Below the pieces are notes generated by a model that saw only the letters and a list, made by a program, of their open reading frames with translations, did no database searches and was not told the origin of the DNA. A program made the position numbers and the translations under genes. Below are positions 23,460 to 31,432 of a DNA stretch of 64,000 nucleotides, in pieces (within the stretch, counting starts at the first letter, position 1; every line of letters starts with the position of its first letter). Source of the stretch: Autumnicola edwardsiae (GTDB lineage: Bacteria; Bacteroidota; Bacteroidia; Flavobacteriales; Flavobacteriaceae); contig NZ_JAVRHP010000007.1 in assembly GCF_031846505.1 (NCBI RefSeq), positions 1 to 64,000 on the forward strand. Direction: 5' to 3'.

Positions 23460-24656
23460 ATGGGGAATAGGGAATGGAAAAACTGGAGTGGAAGTTTAAG
23501 GTTTACACCCGGCAAGGTGGTCACCCCAGAATCTGAAGATGAAATTGTCCAGCTCATTAAAAAAGCAAGAAAAGATAATAAAAAATTGCGGGTGGTTGGA
23601 GCCGGACACTCTTCCAGTCCGCTTGTAAAAACTGAAGATATTCTTCTTTCCCTAAAAAATTTTAAAGGAGTGGAAGCACCAGATCTGCAAAAAAACCTAG
23701 CTACAGTATTGGCGGGAATGACGATAAAAGAAGCAGGAAAAGATTTATACAGGCATGGGCTGGCCATGCATAACACCGGAGACGTAGATGTGCAGACTGT
23801 TGCAGGGGCCATAGGTACAGGAACTCATGGTACGGGGAGGGAATTGCCCAATCTTTCTTCTATGCTCGTTGGCGTAAGAATGTTCACGGGAACAGGAGAA
23901 ATAATTGATACCAATATAGAAGAAGATAAAGAACTCTTCCGGGCCCTACGTGTAGCAATGGGAACCTGTGGGATCTTTATTAAAATGCGACTTCAACTGC
24001 AGCCATTTTTCAGGTTAACAAGAAAGGAATGGTGCGTACCTTTAGAGAAATGTCTTGGAAATCTGGAGGAACTACAGGAGCGTAATCGCAATTTTGACTT
24101 TTACTGGTATCCAAGGAGTGACATGGCAAAAATAAGGGTGATGAACAAGGAGGGAGAGAAGATGCCGGAAATTCCTTATGGTAAGCTAACATTCAAAAAA
24201 GAAGGAGACAGCCATAAAGTTTTACCTCGCTCCAGGCACCTTAAATTTGATGAAATGGAATACGCCCTTCCCGCCAAAAATGGCCCGGAATGTTTTCTGG
24301 AGGTACGTAGAGAAATTAAGCAAAAGTGGCGAAAAGACGTTGCCTGGAGAGTTCTTTACAGAACAATAAAAGCAGATGACGCTTTTATGAGCAGCATGTA
24401 TGGACGGGATTCGGTGACGATATCCCTGCACCACAATGCCGGACTTCCATTCTGGGAATATTTTAGAGCTATCGAGCCAATATTCAGAAGATACGGCGGG
24501 AGACCACATTGGGGAAAAAAGCATACGCTTAAAGCAGCGGAATTAAAAGAGCTGTTTCCCTGCTGGGATGATTTTCAGAAGTATAGAAAGAGATTTGATC
24601 CTGATAATATTTTTCTTAGTCCGTATATGGAGGAACTTTTAATACCAAAACAATGA
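23460..24656 (+). CDS. FAD-dependent sugar-lactone oxidase (VAO family, D-arabinono-1,4-lactone oxidase type)
   Basis: A 398-residue flavoenzyme. The FAD-binding PCMH domain begins at once with VVTPESEDEIVQLIKKAR. RVVGAGHSSSPL places His50, the usual site of covalent FAD attachment in aldonolactone and alditol oxidases. GDVDVQTVAGAIGTGTHGTG binds the pyrophosphate. The C-terminal HWGKKHTL (from 350) is the HWGK motif of this group, and RFDPDNIFLSPYMEELL is its end. It oxidises a sugar lactone or alditol with O2 or another acceptor; the substrate is not fixed. There is no signal peptide. It is translationally coupled to ASRT paralogue 2 by an ATGA overlap, and six bases follow ASRT paralogue 1. 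Confidence 0.9.
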   Translation: MGNREWKNWSGSLRFTPGKVVTPESEDEIVQLIKKARKDNKKLRVVGAGHSSSPLVKTEDILLSLKNFKGVEAPDLQKNLATVLAGMTIKEAGKDLYRHGLAMHNTGDVDVQTVAGAIGTGTHGTGRELPNLSSMLVGVRMFTGTGEIIDTNIEEDKELFRALRVAMGTCGIFIKMRLQLQPFFRLTRKEWCVPLEKCLGNLEELQERNRNFDFYWYPRSDMAKIRVMNKEGEKMPEIPYGKLTFKKEGDSHKVLPRSRHLKFDEMEYALPAKNGPECFLEVRREIKQKWRKDVAWRVLYRTIKADDAFMSSMYGRDSVTISLHHNAGLPFWEYFRAIEPIFRRYGGRPHWGKKHTLKAAELKELFPCWDDFQKYRKRFDPDNIFLSPYMEELLIPKQ

Positions 24657-25036
24657 AAGCAATAGGAAAAATCGACTGGGCCTTTTCGGCAGGACGAATT
24701 CCTTTTAAAAATAATGGGGAGGAGCCCTTGTTTATGAGCCACGATAAAATTGCTGTTTTAAATACTTCTGAAGAAAATGCTATAGTAGAGTTATTAATTT
24801 TCTATGAAGATCAAAAACCTGTTGGGACCTACGAAATATTGGTAAGAGCTAAACGTCTCCGGAAAATAAGATTTAACGATCTAATTGCTCCTGAAGCGGT
24901 GCAGCTGGAGCGAAACTACAGTTGTCTTATACAGACCAATGTTCCGGTGGTTATCCAGTTTAGCAGGATGAACACCGGTGCAAATTCAAATGCGGAAATG
25001 AGCACAATCGCCTTTCCGGTAGAACCAGAAAATTAG
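24653..25036 (+). CDS. ASRT family protein, divergent paralogue 2
   Basis: A 127-residue protein aligned end to end with the one at 23082: GKIDWAFSAGRIPFKNNGEE, SHDKIAVLNTSEENAIVELL, FYEDQKPVGTYEI, RLRKIRFNDLIAPEAV and VPVVIQFSRMNTGANSNAEM. The conserved C-terminal His-Thr-Arg-Leu-Asp-Ser of paralogue 1 has become FSRMNTG, and the N-terminal EGYIPSYSNG has become AGRIPFKNNG. The ligand site of the two proteins therefore probably differs, or the two form a hetero-oligomer. Tight coupling to the oxidase (4-base overlap) and to the transporter (4 bp on) argues for a joint role. The identity of the family is clear, its function here is not. Confidence 0.85.
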   Translation: MKAIGKIDWAFSAGRIPFKNNGEEPLFMSHDKIAVLNTSEENAIVELLIFYEDQKPVGTYEILVRAKRLRKIRFNDLIAPEAVQLERNYSCLIQTNVPVVIQFSRMNTGANSNAEMSTIAFPVEPEN

Positions 25037-25040
25037 AAAG

Positions 25041-25907
25041 ATGTTAGGATTTTTATTGGCATTCGGGACGGCTATTTCAGAAGCATTAAAGGATATTACC
25101 AGTAAATTCAACCTGCATTATATCGACGAGTACACTGCGGCCTTTTCTATGCACTTGGTACAGAGTATTTTGCTTGCTCCGCTCATTTTCTATTTTGGTT
25201 TTGAAGAAATGACCCCAAGGTTTCTATGGGCGCTCCTTGCCAGTTCTGTTCTTCAGTTAATTGTTATCCTGCTTTATTTTAAAGCTATAAAACGTTCTGA
25301 ACTTTCGGTTACTGTGCCGTTAATAACCCTCACTCCGTTGTTTATGTTGCTCACTTCACCAATTTTAATCGGTGAATTTCCCAGTCTTTTGGGTATCGTA
25401 GGAATTATTTTAATTGTTACGGGGACTTATATTTCGAACATTAGCGAAAACAATAAGAACTTTTTTGCGCCTTTCGCGATGCTGGTAAAGGAACAGGGGC
25501 CCAGATATATGTTGTTGGTTGCTTTTATTTGGAGTATTACCGCAAATATTGACAAAATAGGAGTGGAAGAAACTTCACCCGTGTTCTGGTCTTTCAGTAA
25601 AGATTTTGTGATTCTTTTTTATCTTATTCCTATCCTGGCGATAAAGTCCAAAAAACCACTATCACAAATAAATAAAAGAAAATGGCCTTTGTTGCTGGTG
25701 GGCTTCTTCAGATCTGCAAGCGTGCTAACCCAGATGTTTGCTATACAATTTATCTTGGTGGCCTATGTAATTTCGATTAAAAGGGCAAGTTCTGTCTTTA
25801 TTATCCTCTTTGCTTTCTTTTATATGAATGAAAAGAGAAATTTCAGGAACCGACTTATTGGAATTGTTATTATTCTTACCGGACTTTTTATAATTGCGGT
25901 TTCCTGA
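25041..25907 (+). CDS. EamA/DMT family transporter
   Basis: A 288-residue inner-membrane protein with ten predicted hydrophobic helices arranged as two EamA repeats (residues about 1-125 and 155-288). MLGFLLAFGTAISEALKDIT, then FKAIKRSELSVTVPLITLTP and YVISIKRASSVFIILFAFFY are the characteristic repeat ends. Drug/metabolite transporters of this group export or import small metabolites. It closes the GH13/ASRT operon, so sugar, sugar acid or a related metabolite is the likeliest cargo. It ends convergently with the aspartoacylase-like gene, across two R1 motifs. Confidence 0.88.
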   Translation: MLGFLLAFGTAISEALKDITSKFNLHYIDEYTAAFSMHLVQSILLAPLIFYFGFEEMTPRFLWALLASSVLQLIVILLYFKAIKRSELSVTVPLITLTPLFMLLTSPILIGEFPSLLGIVGIILIVTGTYISNISENNKNFFAPFAMLVKEQGPRYMLLVAFIWSITANIDKIGVEETSPVFWSFSKDFVILFYLIPILAIKSKKPLSQINKRKWPLLLVGFFRSASVLTQMFAIQFILVAYVISIKRASSVFIILFAFFYMNEKRNFRNRLIGIVIILTGLFIIAVS

Positions 25908-25917
25908 AAAAGTCAAT

Positions 25918-25939
25918 GCTGAAAATTGCCAATTATCGA
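25918..25939 (-). repeat. R1 dispersed motif
   Basis: Minus strand reads CGATAATTGGCAATTTTCAG. It combines AATTGGCAATT with the flanking TCG. Confidence 0.65.
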
Positions 25940-26100
25940 TCCGGAGAGAGGCTCTGATCGATTTGAAAATTTGAAGATTCTTATTTGAGAATGAAGGGCC
26001 TTCGACAGGCTCTGGCTGACGGTGATTTGCGTGTAACGAGTGTTGTACGAAGTATTTACTCCGAGTGCGACACTCCTTTGTATCGAGGAGCTCTTACTAT

Positions 26101-26123
26101 TGCCGAAAATTGCCATTTTTCAG
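26101..26123 (-). repeat. R1 dispersed motif
   Basis: Minus strand reads AAAAATGGCAATTTTCGGC, very close to consensus. Confidence 0.75.
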
Positions 26124-26138
26124 GTTTCCCTTCAGAAT

Positions 26139-26176
26139 AAAAAGGTTTCCTGAAAAATATCCAGAAAACCTCTTTG
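26139..26176 (-). terminator. Intrinsic terminator of the DUF1704/ATP-grasp/aspartoacylase operon
   Basis: Minus strand: AGGTTTTCTGG pairs with CAGGAAACCT and is followed by a T run. Confidence 0.75.
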
Positions 26177-26209
26177 TTTAAAATATGTTTTTAACCGTAT
26201 AATAGCTCG

Positions 26210-27121
26210 CTACACTTCCTGAACTATAAAAAAACCATCATTTCCTTGGGCCTGATAAAGCGGCATAAAAATATACGCATCCCATTCGCTTTTAACTTCG
26301 TTTCCGTTCTGTTTTGCAAGTAGCTCTCCTTTTTCAATCTTCTGAAAATTCTCATAACCCGGCTGCATTTCAAATATATCTCCATCTTCGAGACCGTGAC
26401 GATGGATAATTTCAAAAGTTTTTTGTGGTGGTGCATTTTTTTCAGCAAAACGATTTACACAATCAGGATAAGTTGAAATATTGTCAAGATCAAGTCCGCA
26501 TGCTTCTTTTAGGGCTAGCCAGATCACGCCTTCGTGATTTTCTACAGAACGTTTGTCTGTATGCTGCCCGGCTTCAAAAACAAAACCGGTCATCCCAATG
26601 CGACTCAAATAATGGTCAATATCGCCCGTAATAATATCACTGAAACCTCTAATAATGTAGGTCGGAAATTTATGCGCCCATTCATCATTATCATTCACTT
26701 CCTGAACCGAAACATACGGAAGACTGGGTGAGGAGGTGGTATGGCAATCGAGAAAATAGCGTTTAGTGAAATCTTTTTCAGAAAACTTTTCGAGAAGTTC
26801 TATAATTTCAAACATTTCCTTTTTCTCGTGGGAGTCTTTTTTCTCCTGATTTACGTTTTCTTCAGTCCATGTCCTGTTGAGGTCTTCATCTATATAGCGC
26901 TTATTTTGGTTGAGTGCCATTTTATTGCCGGCAACGCCTACAATTGTCCCTTTTATCTCAGGCTGCGTTTTTTCCAGTTCAGAAAAAACCTTTTCCAATG
27001 CTTTCACCCCGCTTGGTTCGTTGCCGTGAATTCCGCCGGTTACAAACAGTAAAGGTCCCTCTTTACCTGAAGTATATTTTCCTATTATTCTTGGTATTTC
27101 TTCTTTTAATTCACTGTTCAT
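26210..27121 (-). CDS. Succinylglutamate desuccinylase/aspartoacylase-like zinc hydrolase (M14-related)
   Basis: A 303-residue zinc amidohydrolase. GGIHGNEPSG supplies His32 and Glu35 and DCHTTSSPS supplies His127 as metal ligands. DEDLNRTW holds the substrate-carboxylate Asn-Arg pair. GFVFEAGQH contains the probable general base Glu183. Family enzymes cleave N-acyl amino acids (N-acetylaspartate, N-succinylglutamate) and share the carboxypeptidase A fold. The C-terminal beta domain (FEIIHRHGLEDGDIFEMQPG) is normal for the family. It is third in the operon, 11 bp after the ATP-grasp stop. The substrate is probably an amide made or trimmed by its two partners, which is an inference. Confidence 0.88.
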   Translation of the reverse strand: MNSELKEEIPRIIGKYTSGKEGPLLFVTGGIHGNEPSGVKALEKVFSELEKTQPEIKGTIVGVAGNKMALNQNKRYIDEDLNRTWTEENVNQEKKDSHEKKEMFEIIELLEKFSEKDFTKRYFLDCHTTSSPSLPYVSVQEVNDNDEWAHKFPTYIIRGFSDIITGDIDHYLSRIGMTGFVFEAGQHTDKRSVENHEGVIWLALKEACGLDLDNISTYPDCVNRFAEKNAPPQKTFEIIHRHGLEDGDIFEMQPGYENFQKIEKGELLAKQNGNEVKSEWDAYIFMPLYQAQGNDGFFIVQEV

Positions 27122-27132
27122 GATCTTTGTAT

Positions 27133-28179
27133 TTAATCCATAGTTGCCAAGGTGCGGTTGGAGAGCGTACCTTTATACATTTTCTTATATTCAACTTTAC
27201 GCTCAATAGCTTCAATAACCACATCTGTAAATGTTGGAAGGCCAATATCTTTGAAACGTTCCATTCCACCGGGGCTAAGTACATTTATCTCGATAAGTTT
27301 ATCTTTAACAATATCAAGACCTACAAAAAATAGCCCGTCCCTGATTAATTTTGGAGCTGTAAGTTCCACAATACGTTTCATATCATCTGTTAGATCACTA
27401 CTATCTGCCGTTGCTCCCAGCTTAAAATTACTACGGAATTCGCCTTCGCCGCTAACCCTCCTGATAATTGCCTTTTTTCCATCTTGCTCCATGACACGAC
27501 CATTCATAAGAAGTACCCTCACATCACCGTCCTTAACGGCGGGGAGAAATTCCTGTGCGATAACATATCCCTGGGAACTAATGGTTTCTATAATCTGGTT
27601 CACATTTTTTTCATTTTCGTCAATAAGAAAAACATCCTTTCCTCCGGAACCTTCCAATGGTTTAAGGACCATCTTTTTATTCTGTTTTTCCCAAAAATCC
27701 AGGAGATCCTCCTTACTCCTTGTAATAATAGAGTCTGGTTTAATATCCTGAGGTAGTTCTTCAAAGTAAAGTTTATCTATAAAAGCGTGGGAAAGGGCAT
27801 AGGCATCATTTAGAACCAGCACACCTTCCTGTTGTATCATTCTTCCAAAAGCCACACCTGCCTGCTCTGCCCACTGTCTCGAATCCTCTTCTGTAGGATT
27901 GTTTCTAATAAAAAGTACATCAATATCCTTAGAAGAAATCTTCTTCTTTCTTGCTTTAGAACCTTGTAGCGCCTCCAGAAATTTCTCCGGAGATTTTATT
28001 TTCGAATTTTTGGGTAAAATAGTGCTGTTTATGCTTATTGGGGCATCGTGATGAAAACTGAAATCCCCCACTCCCATTGCAAAAACTTCATGTCCTCTGG
28101 CATGCGCCTCTGTCATTAATGCTGTAGATGTACCATTTTTTTCGGTGGCCACATCGTTTAATACAAAACATATTTTCAT
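27133..28179 (-). CDS. ATP-grasp ligase, glutathione synthetase-like
   Basis: A 348-residue protein with the GshB-type layout: N-terminal Rossmann-like domain (MKICFVLNDVATEKNGTSTA, VLFIRNNPTEEDSRQW) and C-terminal ATP-grasp. The glycine-rich loop is KPLEGSGGKDVF (173-184). RVLLMNGRVME and RRVSGEGEFRSNFKLGA are conserved with GshB. The Mg2+ ligands are Asp289, Glu297 and Asn299 in GLDIVKDKLIEINVLSPGG. Such enzymes form a peptide or amide bond through an acyl phosphate. Glutathione synthesis is unlikely, because no gamma-glutamylcysteine ligase gene is nearby and Flavobacteriia as a rule lack glutathione. Its start overlaps the DUF1704 stop (ATGA). Confidence 0.88.
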   Translation of the reverse strand: MKICFVLNDVATEKNGTSTALMTEAHARGHEVFAMGVGDFSFHHDAPISINSTILPKNSKIKSPEKFLEALQGSKARKKKISSKDIDVLFIRNNPTEEDSRQWAEQAGVAFGRMIQQEGVLVLNDAYALSHAFIDKLYFEELPQDIKPDSIITRSKEDLLDFWEKQNKKMVLKPLEGSGGKDVFLIDENEKNVNQIIETISSQGYVIAQEFLPAVKDGDVRVLLMNGRVMEQDGKKAIIRRVSGEGEFRSNFKLGATADSSDLTDDMKRIVELTAPKLIRDGLFFVGLDIVKDKLIEINVLSPGGMERFKDIGLPTFTDVVIEAIERKVEYKKMYKGTLSNRTLATMD

Positions 28180-30035
28180 TTACTTACCATTTTTGAAAGA
28201 GGTAACCCCTCTCTGATTAAATTTAATTTCTCTTTTACATTTTCAGTTAATAAATAACTGGGACGTAGAGCCCCTGGATTTAATATTTCCCTATCTGTAA
28301 GCTCTTTTATTACGCCGGTGTGTTTTATTCCGAATTTACCTGCTAAAAGAGGTTCATACTCACCCCCGTCCTGCAGATATTTTCTTAGCTCAACCAGGCC
28401 CTGCATATAGATAATGTCTTTTAAAAAACCACCTCCCTGCATAATCCTGGAGGTAATATTAAAAGCCCTTTCCGGAGAAAATCCGTACCTTTTGTTAAGA
28501 AGCCGGAAAATTTCTCGAAAATCCCCGCCATCCATTAAAGCTTTACCGGCTATTACTCTACCCGCCAGTGTTCTAAGCCTGTTTCTTGTAAGCCCGTCTA
28601 CCATATACTCTGCCATTACAGCCAGGCCTTCCTGCAGGGGATCATAATCTGCCAGGCCAATACTTAATTGCTCCAGCGGCTGCCTTTTACCATTGTGATA
28701 GGTTAGAACATGGGTCCCTACTTCATGCTGAATAAGTGCTTCAGATTCTTTTCTTCTCATTTTATAATCATGAGGGACATAGAGTTCCCCCTGTGATACC
28801 ATCATGATATTCACATCTTTTCGAATATGTACCTTTCCCTTAAAATTTTCATCCTGGTTCCTGAAGTAGTCAAATTCTTTACGTGCAAGGCTACTAAACT
28901 CCAGTGAATCTATGAGGTCCTTCTCATCTACGTCTGAATTCTCCTGTCCCTCTTCAATTTCGTTAAGAACCTGTTCTGCTTCTTTGCACAAATCTCTTCC
29001 AACTCCTTTGTGAAGCCTGATGCTGTTATAAAAGAAATTACGCGTTCCGCGCTCATTAAGCATGGTAATTTGCTGATCCAGTTCTTCCCGCTTTTCCCTG
29101 AATATCTGCGACATTGCAGGATCGTCTACTTCTTCAATTTTTAAATTATAGAGTTTTCTTTTTAGCACATCTGGATCTACAGGAAGCAGCCGATAGTGAT
29201 AATCCAGAACTTCTTCATAATTACTTTCAAAAAAAGTCTTTTTTATATCATAAATATTGGAAGGGGAAACCAACCATAGAAATTGATAGGATTTTTCAAT
29301 TTTTGAGAGCTCCCGGTCAATTTCAAAAACTTTGTCTTTGAGCACCTGCCTTCCCAAAGCGTTATAACTGGGGACGCTACTGGAAGTTTGCACTCTTAAA
29401 AAGTCATACAACGCTATATGGAGCGCTTTTATAATATAATCTCTGTAGTTTCTGAAAAGGACAGGATAAAATTCTTTGTTGTCACCTCTGTAAATCGGAG
29501 GGATTTCCAGTCCCAGAAGTACTGCTCCACATTGCTTGGTTTGTTCTATAGTCAGCAGCGGCTTATCGCCGGTGGCCTGTCGGTCTTTTGTATCTGATAT
29601 TTCTGCCTTCAGATATAATCCTGAATAAATATGATTTATACTATTTAGTTCCTTCTGTAATACCTCCAAAGTGGTAGGTAATTTTCTTGAAGGGCCTTTT
29701 ATTACAAAGGTGCTACTTCCATTTTCGCCCGCATACATTTCAAGGAGCATATAGGATTTGAATTTTACCGACAACTCGTCTGAAATAGCAAAAATTAGCT
29801 GCTGGTAGCCTTCAAAATCTTTTTCGCCTATTACGAGGTAAGACGATTCACTTATTACCATCCTTTTGGTATAAGGATCATTTTTCTTTTTCCGGTAAAT
29901 AACCAGGTAGGGAAGTTCTTTTTCAATATGCATCATTCCGCCTCCCGGAAGTTTGCAATTTGTTTCTGATTCTTCCTCTAAGTTTGTTAAAATTTTTTTA
30001 ATCGATTCTTTAGATAATTCTGATATGTTCAGCAT
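28176..30035 (-). CDS. DUF1704/QEGLA-motif metallopeptidase (MATCAP-like)
   Basis: A 619-residue protein, cytoplasmic as predicted. The C-terminal half has a gluzincin-type site: His437, Glu438 and His442 in HEVGTHVLTYHNG, with Glu469 of the family-defining QEGLA motif as third ligand. RDVNI-type strand (HIRKDVNIMMVSQGELYVP) precedes it. Bacterial members carry the database name flavohaemoglobin expression-modulating QEGLA motif protein, which has little experimental basis. The eukaryotic members with the same HExxxH and EGLA elements are MATCAP tyrosine carboxypeptidases of tubulin. It is first in the operon, directly coupled to an ATP-grasp ligase, so a ligase-peptidase pair acting on one peptide or tail is a reasonable inference. 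Confidence 0.87.
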   Translation of the reverse strand: MLNISELSKESIKKILTNLEEESETNCKLPGGGMMHIEKELPYLVIYRKKKNDPYTKRMVISESSYLVIGEKDFEGYQQLIFAISDELSVKFKSYMLLEMYAGENGSSTFVIKGPSRKLPTTLEVLQKELNSINHIYSGLYLKAEISDTKDRQATGDKPLLTIEQTKQCGAVLLGLEIPPIYRGDNKEFYPVLFRNYRDYIIKALHIALYDFLRVQTSSSVPSYNALGRQVLKDKVFEIDRELSKIEKSYQFLWLVSPSNIYDIKKTFFESNYEEVLDYHYRLLPVDPDVLKRKLYNLKIEEVDDPAMSQIFREKREELDQQITMLNERGTRNFFYNSIRLHKGVGRDLCKEAEQVLNEIEEGQENSDVDEKDLIDSLEFSSLARKEFDYFRNQDENFKGKVHIRKDVNIMMVSQGELYVPHDYKMRRKESEALIQHEVGTHVLTYHNGKRQPLEQLSIGLADYDPLQEGLAVMAEYMVDGLTRNRLRTLAGRVIAGKALMDGGDFREIFRLLNKRYGFSPERAFNITSRIMQGGGFLKDIIYMQGLVELRKYLQDGGEYEPLLAGKFGIKHTGVIKELTDREILNPGALRPSYLLTENVKEKLNLIREGLPLSKMVSK

Positions 30036-30385
30036 TATTTGAAGCTTCTTTACTTTTTAATTTCCTGCAGCCCTCTAAAGTGGCTAATGCCGTGCTTTTT
30101 CAGCACTTGATGCAAGCTGCATTTGCTTAAATTTAGTAATTAATTTGTGTCTCAAATGAGGAAAAACCTACTTTGGCTTTTATTTAAGAAAGAAGAACTC
30201 CTCAAAAAGCCGGAGGAGCGTAAATAAAAATTCAGTTGAATTTGAAGATTTATAGCTAAACCTGTTTTGCCAAAGCCGATCCCAGATTTTGGCAATTATC
30301 GACTTGTATTGCGCAGTTCGGACTTTTTCTTCGGAAGAAAATTCGGTTTAAAAAAACCAGATTTTTCAGAAGGAATTTTCACTGA
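30036..30385. other. Intergenic region with one R1 motif
   Basis: It holds an R1 copy at 30284-30303 and the leader of the DUF1704 operon. No exact TAnnTTTG box and no coding sequence were found. Confidence 0.6.
30284..30303 (+). repeat. R1 dispersed motif
   Basis: Reads AGATTTTGGCAATTATCGAC. Lies 3' of the Gfo/Idh gene. Confidence 0.75.
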
Positions 30386-31357
30386 TTAACTGCAAAATCT
30401 GTCCATTATTCTCATTACCGCCAACCCGTCTTCAGCAGAACACGGATTTTTACTCTTTCCAAGAAAATAGTCTGCAGTAGCCCTGATCATTGGTTGTTGG
30501 ACATGCGGAAGAGGCTCAAAGTTGAACTCTTCACTGCGATCTTTAGATTTCAGGATCACCTTATCTCCAAAAAAGGAAAAGCTAATAGCACCTTTACTTC
30601 CGTAGATAATGCATTCATCGTTTTGATCTGCTGCCGATACATTAAAACACCATATTCCACTGAAATGCACTCCATTTTTGAACCTGATAATTCCGTTTAC
30701 AATATCATCGGCAGGATAAGAAGTGTTTTGATTCGAAGAGAAACCTTCAACCTGCTGAGTTTCTCCAAAAAAATGGTACATAAGATCAATTTGATGCGGT
30801 GCTAGATCGTTAAAGTAACCACCTCCTGAAATGGTAGGGTCAATTCTCCAGTTTTCGTCAGAATCTGCAACTAAATCAGATTTTGGAGGCTGAAGTATTT
30901 TAATATTTGCAAAACGTAGTTCACCAATACTTTTCTTTTCCAAAAGCTCCTTTACTTTCAAAAAAGCCGGTAATTTTCTCCGGTAGTGTGCCACCGTAAG
31001 TTTGCTTTTGCTACCGTCCAGCGCTTTAATTATTTTTGCGCATTCCTGCGAATTTTTTGCCATTGGTTTTTCGAGATAGACATTTTTGCCTGCCTTAATG
31101 GCTTTTAAGGTAAGCTCAACGTGTGTAGATGGGGGAGTGGCAATATAAACGGCATTAATTCGTGTGTCGTTTAGGAGTTCTTCGGCATTGTCGTACCATA
31201 CAGGAACATTATGCCTTTTAGCAAAATCCCTGGCTTTTTCTGTATCCCTGCGCATTACAGCAAGTAATTCAGAATCTTTAATTTGTTGAAATGCGGGGCC
31301 GCTTTTAACTTCTGCCACATCCCCGCATCCTATAATTCCCCATACTAGCTTTTCCAT
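30386..31357 (-). CDS. Gfo/Idh/MocA family oxidoreductase
   Basis: A 323-residue NAD(P)-dependent sugar oxidoreductase. The N-terminal Rossmann fold starts IIGCGDVAEVKSGPAFQ. The EKP motif with the catalytic Lys is in GKNVYLEKPMAKNSQECAK, after AVYIATPPSTHVELTLKAI. The C-terminal domain has GGGYFNDLAPHQIDLMYHFF, with His positioned for catalysis. No signal peptide is present. It lies 75 bp downstream of GH88 on the same strand, so the pair probably handles uronic-acid or related sugar products. The exact substrate cannot be read from the sequence. Confidence 0.92.
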   Translation of the reverse strand: MEKLVWGIIGCGDVAEVKSGPAFQQIKDSELLAVMRRDTEKARDFAKRHNVPVWYDNAEELLNDTRINAVYIATPPSTHVELTLKAIKAGKNVYLEKPMAKNSQECAKIIKALDGSKSKLTVAHYRRKLPAFLKVKELLEKKSIGELRFANIKILQPPKSDLVADSDENWRIDPTISGGGYFNDLAPHQIDLMYHFFGETQQVEGFSSNQNTSYPADDIVNGIIRFKNGVHFSGIWCFNVSAADQNDECIIYGSKGAISFSFFGDKVILKSKDRSEEFNFEPLPHVQQPMIRATADYFLGKSKNPCSAEDGLAVMRIMDRFCS

Positions 31358-31432
31358 TTATTCAATTTTTGGTACCAGGTATTATTTTGGAAATGATATA
31401 ACTTCAGGTTTTTTTGCGCTGTTCTTCTGCTT

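Larger units (their letters stand above)
25908..26209. other. Convergent intergenic region with two R1 motifs
   Basis: It holds R1 copies at 25918-25939 and 26101-26123, an inverted pair around GAGTGT/ACACTC-type arms near 26037-26075, the string CCTTCGACAGGCTCTGGCTG (about 25998) that looks repeat-derived, and a terminator. No coding sequence is supported. Confidence 0.6.

Noticed and set aside
23082..25036. Assigning the ASRT proteins to a light-sensing system
   Set aside because: No rhodopsin or retinal synthesis gene is in the window and the context is sugar metabolism.
27133..28179. Calling the ATP-grasp protein glutathione synthetase (gshB)
   Set aside because: The fold matches, but no gamma-glutamylcysteine ligase gene is present and its operon partners are amide hydrolases. 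I left the gene symbol empty.
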